Shown one piece after another: positions 45,379 to 55,081 of a stretch of DNA of 64,000 bases (position 1 is the first letter of the stretch; each line of letters opens with the position of its first letter). Below the pieces are notes generated by a model. That model did not search any database. It was not told the DNA's origin and saw nothing but the letters and a program-made list of their open reading frames with translations. The DNA comes from Isoetes taiwanensis (lineage: Eukaryota; Streptophyta; Lycopodiopsida; Isoetales; Isoetaceae), in NCBI GenBank assembly GCA_021234155.1, contig JAJEKV010000010.1, positions 17,957,418-18,021,417 of the forward strand. Reading direction: 5' to 3'. The translations under genes and the position numbers were made by a program.

Positions 45379-46656
45379 TCAAGGTCGTTCACCCTTGATG
45401 TGCCTGGCAAGATACATATCCTGCCTCATGAGGGTAACCCTCTTCGCGTGCACCGTGCAGGCCGTTGAATCTTCAAAATGTTTCACTAAGTGGGCTTCGA
45501 CGCCTCTTGCAAACACAGGCAACATCTCGCCTGCATCGCGGCGCATATCCGTGTTGTATTCTTGAATGACTTCGCGGACGGTATTTGAACGGCCGGGGGA
45601 ATCGAGTCCGTAACTCTTACGGAAGTGGCGGATCTCCTTGAGTGCCCTGTCTTCCTCCCTGTTCTTCTTGCTCCGCTTCTTCCCGGTGCTCGTGGAGGCT
45701 TGGGCTTTGGTGGAGGGGCTTGATTAATGCGGCTCTTCGTAGGTGCCCGCCTTCAATCGTTCTCACCCGGTGCTCCTGGTAATAGGCGTTGTAGGCCTCC
45801 CACTTTGCCATGTATGCGTTGTGCTCCCTGATCCTCTTCTGATAGACCTTTAAGGGGTCTATTACATAGGCTTCCGTTGCGGCCCGGGGGCCTTGACCCT
45901 ATCCCACGTTGGAAATGGTGGGGGCTTAAGCCACTGCCCCGCCTCCCTCACCTCCTGCTCTTCGCCCGTGCGCTCGGGTACCTCTTCCTCTACGACCGGG
46001 GCTTTGAAGAGCTTGCCCGTCTGCGCCCGACCGCGTAGTCTTGGTCGAATGTCGTCGGTGGTGGGCGGGGTCTCCTTTCCCGAAGCGGCTCGTTGATGAC
46101 AAGGTTCTCTGCCCTCTTCCCAACCTTGACCAGCTTCCTCTTGCCTGCCTTGATGGCCTTGGCCCTCCTCTTCTTGGATCCGCCGGCGTCTTCTTGACCC
46201 TTTGATCTACGCTCCGTGGCTCTTTGACTTCGTACTTGTGGGCCCGCGTGCTAGGTCGGCCTCTTCCTCCGGGGGTGAGTTGTGGCAGCTGCTTGCTCCT
46301 CTCCCTACACTCCTCCTCTGCGGGTGGATCTCGGCCGGGGTTGTTCTTGGGCTGTTGATGGGTCCGCTTTGCTCCCTGCTCCTCCCGTGGGTTGGCGTCC
46401 CCACAGTGTTGCTCCTGCTGCTCCCCGCTTCCTGCCTCTGCCCGTGCAATTTCGTTGAGGATCCTGGGTCCATGGCGTGCGGCGGTCGTCCTCCAAGATT
46501 TCGTGTGGTGGTCGCTCGGTCCAACCCCTTCCTCACTTGACGAAGATTCATCGGCGTGGAGAAGGCGTTCCGGCGAATCTGTGAAAAGGCGGAGCGGCTG
46601 GCTGGAGGATCCGCTTCGCTAGGCTTCCTTGCGATGCGCCCGTCGCGGGCCATCAT
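45379..46656 (-). pseudogene. ORF A: histone H3-like (CENH3-like) protein of gypsy 2
   Basis: A ~425-codon minus region 98 bp below a TATA box. It opens MMARDGRIARKPS, whose A-R-x4-A-R-K spacing equals the start of histone H3 (A1 R2 ... A7 R8 K9). The middle is basic, with Lys/Arg-rich patches (AKAIKAGKRKLVKVGKR near 46140). The last 114 codons (45723-45379) form one open frame with an H3 fold. A basic KKRSKKNREED is followed by RALKEIRHFRKSYGL (alpha-N), VREVIQEYNTDM (alpha-1), GVEAHLVKHFED (alpha-2) and HAKRVTLMRQDMYLARHIKG (loop 2 and alpha-3), ending ERP. IRHF and TLMR match plant CENH3 better than H3 (IRRY, TIMP), and the loop-1 region is one residue longer; the GERP end is H3-like. The middle is frame-broken (stop at 46207). 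The fold is confident, the full-length product is not. Confidence 0.82.
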
Positions 46657-46753
46657 TTTACGGTTTGTCGATCGGAGCTAAGCGCCCGAAGATCGTCTTG
46701 ACAGCACGAGCGAAGTTCTCGGGAAGGACGGGAAAAATGGGAGGGGTCCAGTT

Positions 46754-46763
46754 CTATTTATAG
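46754..46763 (-). promoter_or_regulatory. TATA box for ORF A
   Basis: CTATAAATAG on the minus strand, 98 bp before the ORF A start codon and 75 bp below palindrome P3. With a start site ~30 bp downstream it would give a short leader of about 70 nt. Confidence 0.6.
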
Positions 46764-46837
46764 GGCCAATTTTAGGTCAACTTTTAAACTACCTTTTTGG
46801 GTTGTCTAAGGCATCTAAAACACCTAATTTAAACAAG

Positions 46838-46905
46838 GTCTCACACGTTATGCCCAGCCCGATTCCTAGAATCTAGAAACCCATCTGGGCGCCGGCGTAT
46901 GAGAC
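46838..46905. promoter_or_regulatory. Palindrome P3 upstream of ORF A
   Basis: 68 bp relative of P1/P2: GTCTCACACGT at one side, ACGCCGGCGCC-like and GTATGAGAC at the other, centre CCTAGAATCTAGAAA. Less perfect than P2. Confidence 0.88.
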
Positions 46906-47027
46906 ATGGTGGGGCCCACTATTAAATTAACATGTAACATGCTAAATCTACTAATTCTTAGCTTAAATTTAGAATTATCAGGATATTTTACTGTAATTTA
47001 CAATTATTTTGGTGTCAAAATTTGAAT

Positions 47028-47094
47028 GTCTCACCGTTATCCGGCCCGATTTCTAGAATGTAGAAATCGTCTCTCCGGCGCTGACGTATGAGAC
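47028..47094. promoter_or_regulatory. Palindrome P4 upstream of ORF A
   Basis: 67 bp: GTCTCACCGT ... ACGTATGAGAC, inner GATTTCTA / TAGAAATC with central TTCTAGAA. P3 and P4 centres are ~190 bp apart, close to the P1-P2 spacing. Confidence 0.88.
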
Positions 47095-47292
47095 CACCCT
47101 ACTTTTTTGGATGTTGGCTCATCAATTTTAGTCTTTTTACGTTTCTATTCATTTTTTTTTTTAACTGTTACTAGCTTAGCATAAACTACAAAAATGAGAA
47201 AAATTTTTCTCAATTTTCGAGGTTTGAGGATCCTATCAAGTTAGTGCTACTGGGAACATGGCGGTGCTTTGCTCTTGGTCTCCAAGAACATA

Positions 47293-47303
47293 GCTCGATA
47301 CCA
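47293..47303 (-). other. Gypsy 2 primer binding site
   Basis: On minus, three bases after the 5' LTR, TGGTATCGAGC closely matches TGGTATCAGAGC, the usual initiator-Met tRNA primer site of plant LTR retrotransposons. One A appears missing. Confidence 0.8.
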
Positions 47304-47306
47304 CTT

Positions 47307-49016
47307 TGTGACGTCCCCTACTGCATTACGGTGCACTCACCGTATACAACCGTGAGTTCATCCCCATACCAGCTCGGGTGCCAATACGGGGGCCCTCCAC
47401 ATGACACCGCAACCGTAACGGGTTCCGGTGGGAAGAGTGGAAGGGTCATTGCACCCCGCCTCCCTCGGGGCCCTACCTAGGCTGGGAAGCGTAAACATAC
47501 ATGTCGTTAGCACATACATCAACATCATATGACCATCGCGAAGGGATGGTCCTCCACATATCTGCATAGGCGAAGATCAGCACATCACATAGGGAATCCT
47601 ACCCAAGGCTCGATCACGGGGAATGGACTGACAAGCTTGGGTCTCCGAGTTCATTGCGCATGCAATTCATGGCAATGGATTTGGGCGGCATAAGAACATG
47701 GCCTAGGGTTGTCCACTCCATCCGCCCCTCACAATCGCTTTGCGAGTAGGTTGAAAAGTGTTGGGACCCGGCGATCAGTAGCCCCGGATGCATAGCCAAG
47801 GGGCTATATCCTGGGGTACATCTCCCCATTCGATGGGGCGGTGGGGATCTCTCCCTCCGAGATCTACAATGCTGACTCAAGGTGACTAGAGGGCCACCGC
47901 CCGTATCCCACTTGAACTCAATGGAAGGTCATATTCACCACCTCCTCAGTGTCGAGCCCATGCCTTGCCCACACGCAGCGTGGCAAGCCATTAGACCTAG
48001 TCACAAAGGACCCCGGCGCTAACAACACACCATAGGGGTCGCTTCAAGAGTCGAAACATGAACCTCCTTATAAGCCGGTCGGCCCCTTCACCCACAACCG
48101 GGTGTGGCTCTTGTGCCACAGGCGCATCTACGGTGTGCTAGAGAGGCTACTCTAGGAGCATCAACTACAAAGCTTTAGGTCTCTACCCCCTTCCCAATAC
48201 AAGGAGTTCATAGAGATGCATCATCCATATACTTCACGAGAGAACTAAAGAACTAAATCTAATCTACAACATAGAGTTAAGTTCTTTAGTTAGAATCGCT
48301 ATCTAGGGATCTAGAGGCCTGCTATGGCCAATCTAATAGGTTAAACCTCGATACAATGACTAAAATAGGGTTTAGACTATCTAATTGGCCAAATACCTGA
48401 TCCTTGAGAGGCTCCTCCTCGACTGAGCTCGACCATCCCCGCTGAAACGCCGAATCTAGAGAAAACTAAGGTTGCAATCCTCCCAAATCAGTGCGGGATG
48501 CGGTTTTTAATGTTGAGGCAGCCAAAAGCGAGCTCAAGCCCTAAAATCGAAAATTGGGTTAGTTAGGGTTTCCAACCCTATATAGACAAGGGGGTTGGCT
48601 AGGGTTTCCAACCCTATATAGACAAAGGGGTTGGCTAGGGTTTCCAATTATCCCCTTTTGGCATGTGGGATAATTGGAAATGGGCCCACTTGCCTTTAAG
48701 GCCTAGGTGGCCAAATGTGCCCACATGGAAATGTGTGCACATTAATGAATGTGTACATTGGAAAATGTGCACATTAATTGCACCTATGGGTATGGCCCAC
48801 TTGGCATCAAGTGGCCACATGGAAATGTGTGCCCACATTAATGTGTACATTGGAAAATGTGCACATTAATACTAATGCACATTCTTAGCAAGTTGCCCCC
48901 TAGGGCTACCCACTTGGCTATACGTTGGCGTACACGTCAATCGGGTGGGCGTGTCTGGCGTGGCGTGGCGCATACAATATACGCCCCGGGGCGATCTTTG
49001 TCTTTGGAACGTCACA
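47307..49016 (-). repeat. Gypsy 2 5' LTR
   Basis: 1,710 bp, TGTGACG...CGTCACA. About 400 bp (48550-48950) are essentially identical to the 3' LTR. Elsewhere differences are frequent and many fall where the 3' LTR has CAG or CTG. TATA candidates lie at 48578-48585 and 48614-48621. Confidence 0.96.
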
Positions 49017-49480
49017 TTTTCCATTTGCTAAGCGCCCTATTCCATTTCTTACATCTTCATCTGTAAAGAAATTTTCAACCTGTACCTGTGATAGATGTGT
49101 TTCATTTACAAGTCCTTTTTTAAAATACAATGCTGCTATATGCTCGAGGAGAAGATCACCTCGCAAGTCTATGCATGGCTGTGCTTTCCTTTTTAACTTA
49201 TGCCAGAATTTCCGTGGGTCTTGTACCCATTCATTGCAAAGCATAGTCTGCCTAAGGCTAAGGTATGCACGCTTTTTCTTCCGACCAATTGCTTATAAAC
49301 GCTTATGTTGCCATATTTTATCTTCCTCCTCGATGCATCTAGATATCTCCGACGCGTGCTTTGCAATCTGAGTCATACCAAGAATTACATGGTAACCCTT
49401 TGCGTGCTCTATTATCTTTGAAAACACTCCTTAGAAGCCTTTAATAATGCATCATCATCAATGCACTCATCGTACCCACA
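49017..49480 (-). pseudogene. LINE A ORF2, linker between endonuclease and RT
   Basis: The frame 49244-49017 reads WVQDPRKFWHKLKRKAQPC, LLLEHIAALYFKKGL and VRNGIGRLANGK, where gypsy 2 has inserted; the RT resumes at 35600. The DNA at 49245-49480 is the decayed middle (Cys- and charge-rich, several shifts). Confidence 0.85.
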
Positions 49481-49482
49481 TG

Positions 49483-50430
49483 TCATACGTATCGGCACAC
49501 TGTATCTTTTGCCAAGCAACTCTGAAAAATGTCTGCTTTTCTATAGTCCATAACCATGGTTGCCAATCTTTTCCTCTCTTGAGCACGTGAAAATGTGATC
49601 TCAAGAGAGACGAATAACGGGTGATGGTCTGATTCTGCTTGTGCATCCAAGATTTTGAATTCCTTAATTCTATGCACACTGTCCTCATTACATATTAGAT
49701 AGTCAACAACACTCCTCCCTTTACAAGTGCAAATATCAGTGCCTGGAAATTTACTTATGCCATTACATATTCGTAAATCAAAACTAGAACATACCGCTAA
49801 GAGGTGTCTACCCATAGAAGTAACAGCCCCTTCGTCTTTAGATGTTCTCGCCCAACCAAGCGTATACAGTTCTTCTTTACTCGCCTCCTCGAACCACAAG
49901 GCTTCACCTTCTTCTTTAAGTATGCGTGCTTGCAAACTACTTGTCCTTCCGTTGAAGTCGCCCATAAGCATCACTTCCCCTACTGACTGATATCTAATTA
50001 TATCTTGCTCAAGATGAAACAAGGGGTCACTGGAATCTAGATCCATTCTTTTGTAAGCTTTCTTGTCAAGGGGTGCAAAATAGCAAACAACAAGAAACAA
50101 TCTATTTTCACCAACACCTAGCACTTCAAACCAAATGTATTGGTTATGACAATCCTTTTTTATTTCTTTCAGCTGATTAGCATGCCTGTTTCTAACATAA
50201 CAGGCAATCAAACCGTTACCTTTATTTCCCTCTTTGAATCTAGGATTCCATACAGAGGTAAGTAAGAAGAAACTATTTAATTCTGGCAGCGAGCATTCAT
50301 CATGCTCATGTGTTTCTACAAAGAAAATTGCATCTAACTGATCTAATATAGGCTCCATAGCCACAGCTTTTTCCATGTTAAGTTTATTAATATTCCATAC
50401 AGCCCACCTGAAGGCCTCTAATTCCTATAT
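49483..50430 (-). CDS. LINE A endonuclease domain (ORF2 N-terminus)
   Basis: Apurinic-type endonuclease of an L1-like LINE. The frame opens near WAVWNINKLNMEKAV (50425); the first in-frame Met of a long stretch is at 50376. Catalytic motifs are present: FFVETHEHD (Glu), LMGDFNGRT (Asp/Asn), VVDYLICNED and AESDHHP (Asp-His). About 297 codons remain open to 49483, where a shift begins. The enzyme nicks target DNA to start target-primed reverse transcription. The RT domain of the same protein is at 35600-34659, separated by gypsy 2. Confidence 0.92.
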
Positions 50431-50499
50431 AACTACTACTTTTCCATTCTTCCAGTAGGCTTTTTGACCATTTGCTCGGGCATCTTTATATTTTTGTAT

Positions 50500-51529
50500 C
50501 TATTTCTTCTTGTCCTCAAGCTGCTCCTTTGTCAAATCTTCATTGATCCAAACTTTTTTATTTTTTAGCATTTTACTTCGTCTTAGAACTCGCATCCGGT
50601 CCCCTTTGTTGGCAAAGTTTACAATGATGTGCCTGGTTTTCTCGCCTTTTCTTCCAACCCGATAAGCATCAGATATGTTTGGCTGAATCTTAAGATTATC
50701 TTGCAAACAATTCTCCACCACAATATACGTATCTTCGTCATCTACTTCATCTAATCCCACAATTCTCAGATTGTTTTTCCTTTCCTGATTCTCTATCACC
50801 ACTGCTATCTTATCCTCTAGCTGCATTGCACTTTCTAGATTCTGCCCATCTTCAAATTTGGAATTTTCAGAGACCAGACGATTTTGAAGCTCAGATATCT
50901 TACTTTCAAATGCTGCCAACATCTTAATCATATTCTCCATTAATTTCATCATACTCAAATGATTCTGATTCAAAATCTGTAAGACCATATCTAATGGTAC
51001 CATCATACCTGGCTGTGTAATCGCTGGAGAAGGAAAAGGACCCATCTGCAGACCATCCGATGCCACTCCTGCAACTGGTTCTTCTTCATCAGAGGAGTTA
51101 TCAGAGCTTCCGGAAGATGAGACTGGAGCAGGCTTTTTGGCCTTAGCCTTATCCCCGGGGATATCACTTAGTGTATAAGGGATACGCCATGTGCGAGGAA
51201 AGGGTCATAAAAAACCCCTTCGTATACGCTTTTTTTAAGGTCTAAAAAACCCCTTTCCGTATGAAATACATCACTAGAGATTGGATTTTTTAAGGTCTAA
51301 AGAACCCCTTACCGTACGTATTCGTACGCTTTAGGTTAAAAAAAACCCCTTATCGTCCACTCACATGGTATATATGGCCTACACTATGTGAATCCCCCAG
51401 GGCCTTATCTACTGCAACGTGCGATCCACCCTTGGAGGAAGATCCTTTCAGAGCATCGATTTTCTGGACAACCCCTTCCGGTGTGACAGGTTTAACGTTT
51501 TTTGCCTTATCTCTGGTTTTTTGGGCCAT
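50500..51529 (-). pseudogene. LINE A ORF1, split by a MITE-like insert
   Basis: ORF1 RNA-binding chaperone of an L1-like LINE. The start ATG at 51529 gives MAQKTRDKAKNVKPVTPEGV and continues to AVDKALGD. There a 228-bp insert (51164-51391) interrupts; coding resumes DIPGDKAKAKKPAP. After a coiled-coil-prone region (NHLSMMKLMENMIKMLAAF) comes the RRM-like domain: NNLRIVGLDEVD, SDAYRVGRKGEKTRHIIVNF and KMLKNKKVWINEDLTKEQLE. LINEs B and C have the same signatures. Apart from the insert, this copy is well preserved. Confidence 0.9.
51164..51391. mobile_element. MITE-like insert in LINE A ORF1
   Basis: 228 bp, ends TCACTTAGTGTA and TACACTATGTGA (11 of 12 complementary). The interior repeats TTTTTTAAGGTCTAAA and AACCCCTT. 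It cuts ORF1 exactly between GGGGAT and ATCCCC codons. No clear target duplication beyond AT is visible, so the family is unassigned. Confidence 0.7.
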
Positions 51530-51705
51530 GTCGGCCTGATCAGATGCAGGTTAATGATGCCGGAAAATCTGGTGCAGTCGATTCCTGATGTGCTGTCAGG
51601 TCGTAATCACATATCCTGATGCGCTCCTGTTGCAAATAAGCCAATCGAGGCCAACTGCGTCAGATGCAAACAGACAACCAGTGGGGCGACAAAAGGAGCG
51701 CCAAA
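51530..51705 (-). other. LINE A 5' untranslated region
   Basis: No gene. It lies between the LINE A ORF1 start and the LINE B 3' tail; a G-run and GAGAGGGAGGGAG at about 51708-51732 belong to the LINE B tail or the target. Confidence 0.5.
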
Positions 51706-51754
51706 AAGGGGGGGGGGGAGAGGGAGGGAGAGAAATGAAATGTTGTATTTATTA

Positions 51755-51783
51755 CGTCTGTAGACCACCAGGTCTATGAGACG
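51755..51783 (-). other. LINE B 3' stem-loop
   Basis: Outer stem CGTCT / AGACG and inner stem AGACC / GGTCT around a 4-base loop, located directly after the ORF2 stop codon (51785). LINEs C and D have the same structure with changed but complementary bases. Confidence 0.85.
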
Positions 51784-51784
51784 A

Positions 51785-52186
51785 TCAATGTACATATTCA
51801 ACGTTATAAAAGATATCCTCTAGTGCATCTTCTGACAAGAATGCATTAGACTCTTCCCATCTCTCATCATGTATAACATTACAATCTTTAATACTCATTA
51901 ACTGTTCTCTCTGTATCAATATTTCCTTCAAGTATTTCCCAATGTGATGTCCAGGCATATCAAAGAATTCCAGCAAAGAGTTTGAGTGGATACTGTACTT
52001 ATCTCGAATTCCTGAGTACGTCGGGCACCTTACGATGACATGCAATTCATCTTCTACTTCTCCCATATTGCATACTTTGCAAAATCTCAATTCATGGGGA
52101 ATATTACTCCAACGTCCTACTTCAACCCCAAGCCTATGGGAGCTAAGCCGCATCCTGCTTATCATCTGTCTGGCGCCAAAAGACAC
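51785..52186 (-). CDS. LINE B ORF2 C-terminal zinc-finger region
   Basis: Encodes MISRMRLSSHRLGVEVGRW and the zf-RVT type finger CKVCNMGEVEDELHVIVRC (C-x2-C, then H-x4-C), then a helical acidic tail ending at 51785. This finger is typical of plant L1-type ORF2 C-termini and may bind nucleic acid. It is open over 133 codons but is a part of ORF2; the RT upstream is frame-broken. Confidence 0.85.
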   Translation of the reverse strand: MSFGARQMISRMRLSSHRLGVEVGRWSNIPHELRFCKVCNMGEVEDELHVIVRCPTYSGIRDKYSIHSNSLLEFFDMPGHHIGKYLKEILIQREQLMSIKDCNVIHDERWEESNAFLSEDALEDIFYNVEYVH

Positions 52187-55070
52187 ACCTTCCTTGAGGT
52201 ATTTGGCCTCTTGGAGAGTGGGATTTATATACTGTCTATAGAAATGTTTTTTTGTCTCCGGGACTCTCCAAATCTTCTAATGAGGTGCTCATGCACCCAC
52301 TCTCTTAGGTTGCCCTTATTCTCCATTATACCATGAATGTCCATCCCCACTTCCTCATCCATTCCCTAATATCCGAGTACCATCCCTTGTCTCTTGTCTC
52401 TTCTAATGCTAGCCTTGGTAAGCTATCTTACGGCATATCAAATAGCAACTTAGAGATATGTAAGCGTGCGCATAAGGCTTCACCTCTAGTGGCATCATGC
52501 CACACTCTACAAGCGAAGATATCATATGGAGTTTGAGCTTTAGTACCCAATTCGTTCTCAAGAATTTCTTCTCAGCACTTTCTCAACCTTTTTCCGGATT
52601 CTCTGAGATAATCCGGCCCCCCATACTTCACACCCATAGAGCAAAACCTGTTTGGACCAGCACACGATATAATGTACGCTTGGGCTAAAGTCCCATATTT
52701 CTGCTTTTTTCCACTTTTACTTTGCATGCTATATAATGCTTTCAGGCCTCCATTTACTCTATGCTCAACAAAGAGTTCCAAATATACCCCTTGTCCACAT
52801 GTATCCCTAGATACTTATATGAGGTGACAATTTCCACGTGTTCTCCATGATAGAGGAATTTAAGATGATCTACTTTATTTGTCCCAAATACCATCATCTT
52901 AGTCTTTGACATATTTACCTTCATACTTTTCGCTCCACGAAATGTGCGGTAGCATCTAAATGCTTCGCATGCCTTCCACTGAACGGGAAAGAAGAACAAC
53001 ATCATCGATATATAAGAGCAAATGTAACCATGCATCTAAACAATGGGGCCCCCCTCCCCCGCCATATTCGGACATCCAAGCCCGTAGTTGGTCTATGAAT
53101 AGGCCAAATAGTGTGGGCGACAATGGGCACCCTTGCTTCACTCCAATATTACTTTCTACCACATCTGCAAGCAATGCTCAATGTAGGGGATGATAGTTGT
53201 ACCAAGACTTTATCATAAAGTATCTTCACTGCATGCCTAAGCTCAATTGGTACCCCTAGGGACTCCATTCTCTCCCATAAATTGCTACGAGATACCGTGT
53301 CAAATGCCTTAGCATAATCAACAAAAAGAGCATAGAGGGTTTTTCTTACCCTTAACCGAATCAACCATAGCTCGCAAAGTAACCAAATGATCAACAGTAG
53401 ATCTTTTTGGTCTAAAGCCCGCCTTGTCGATGGCTCTAACATTATGTTTTTCAGCCCAGTGCTCAATTTACAATTCAAAGATAACAAAGAAATAATTTCG
53501 ATATAAACTACTAACCAGAATCATTCGGTAATTTCCAGGATCATGCTCATCTCCAGCTTTATGCAAGGGGATAACTCTATTCAGCTGCCAAGTGCGAGGA
53601 AAACCTTTGCGCAAAACATTGTTAAATAATGACAACAATGCAACATCCATTTGAACATTTCAGCTACCAGCCCAATTGAATCGGCCGCTTTCTCGTTGGC
53701 AAGATGACTTAACCCTTCTTCTAAGTCTCCCAAATCAAAGCACCAGCCTACATCCTGTAAGTCAATATTACCTACATTGGCCTCCGGCATGTGATACAGC
53801 TTACGCACTTGGCTTACTAAAGCCATGGTTTCCGTGTGGGTCTCCCCTTCATCTTAGGCTTAAGCTCATTCCGAATTTTTGGGATCTGCTATAGTGTCAC
53901 GGATCAGCTCCTGCTGTCTCTGATACACATACTTTTTCTTTTTTGATTTCGTGAGTGCAAAATATTCTTTCTTTAATCTCTGTCTATCTTTCCCCCTTGC
54001 CTGCTTAAATGCCTCTCTTTTTGCTCTACAAGACGCATCAAACCAACTATTGCATGGCAACCCCTTCATCTTTCTACGTGAGACAAAACAATCGCTGGCA
54101 ACATCTAGAACTAACTCGCAATCTTGTCACTTAATTTATCGTGTCATTTGGGCCAATTTGTTGTGGAGGCTCTAGCCTCACACTTCTTCATATAGCTTTC
54201 CACCTTATGATATTTCATACGTATGCGAGGCTTAGAGACACAACGTGCCTGGAGGCATGTGTAATTCTTGGTGCTTAACACAACTGTTATCGGTGTATGA
54301 TCTGAGATCTTTTCCATCTCTTCCCCTATAGACATATGTAACACCTGTTCTGCAAACTGGGATGTAGCAAGAACGAGATCAACAACACTTGCATTTCTGC
54401 ATGTGCACTTACCCAACACTGAAACCTCTCGTGTGCCATTATAAACCAATAAATCAAGCCCGCTGCACATATTAAGCACATGGTTGCCTTGGGGTGTAGG
54501 CCATCTTATTCTATCTGCTGTGGTTCTACTCCACCCTTCCTGGGATACTTCCTTATCATCAAGCATCTCAACCCATACGGGATCCCCTTCCATGCTAGCG
54601 ATAGTCGCTTGTTTTAGTAGCAATGCGCCCGTTGAAATCTCCTAATAAGAGAACATCACCATCCGGCAAAGAATGAAAGCACATCCCGTTCTAAGCTAAA
54701 AAGGGGTCATCCCGATCCGTGGTCTCGAATCATAAACGGTGATTCTCTCGGGCGGAAAGTAACATCCCGCCACAAAGATCTTACCTTTTTCGGCCATGTA
54801 ACTCCACCCGGATATGCTTTGCAATGATCCTCTTTCATTCATTATTTTTACCGTGTGTTTCATGCCCCGACCTACATAGCATGCAATCCCGCCATGTCCT
54901 TTTAGGCGCCCGGCCTTTATTGTGCCAAACGGAGTGCAACAAATTGTAAACCCATGTATATCCGTAAGCCTTTTTCTTCATTTTCACAAGTTTCTAAGAA
55001 GAACAAAACATCTACATTTGAAAATAGATCATCTACTACATCTATTTTATCTTTGGCTAATAGAATTTAT
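52187..55070 (-). pseudogene. LINE B ORF2 endonuclease and reverse transcriptase, broken
   Basis: Pieces in several frames. The endonuclease C-terminal part (54623-54144) has NMCSGLDLLVYNG, NASVVDLVLATSQ and KISDHTPITVVL; its N-terminal part (55060-54640) is in short fragments (FFLETCENEE). RT pieces: LNRVIPLHKAGDEHDPGNYR (53650), YALFVDYAKAFDTVSR (53487), SNIGVKQGCPLSPTLFGLFI (53174), LLLYIDDVVLLSRS (Y-x-D-D with Ile for the usual Ala) and VNMSKTKMMVFG. At least six frame breaks occur. YIDD is a valid but unusual catalytic box. Confidence 0.88.
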
Positions 55071-55081
55071 GTTCCAACACA

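Larger units (their letters stand above)
35601..49016 (-). mobile_element. Gypsy 2: complete 13.4-kb chromovirus with extra ORFs
   Basis: Two ~1.71 kb LTRs with TGTGACG...CGTCACA ends are flanked by TTTTC (35596-35600 and 49017-49021), a perfect 5-bp target duplication inside LINE A. Reading on minus: 5' LTR, PBS, palindrome pair, TATA box, ORF A (histone H3-like), palindrome pair, TATA box, ORF B, gag, protease, RT, RNase H, integrase with chromodomain, polypurine tract, 3' LTR. Domain order PR-RT-RH-INT plus chromodomain defines a Ty3/gypsy chromovirus. Only the integrase is open over its full length; gag, PR-RT-RH and both extra ORFs contain frame breaks. Confidence 0.96.

Noticed and set aside
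44969-47094. Palindrome pairs as a CRISPR array or satellite
   Set aside because: Only four copies in two pairs, separated by different unique DNA and ORFs; no regular spacer structure.
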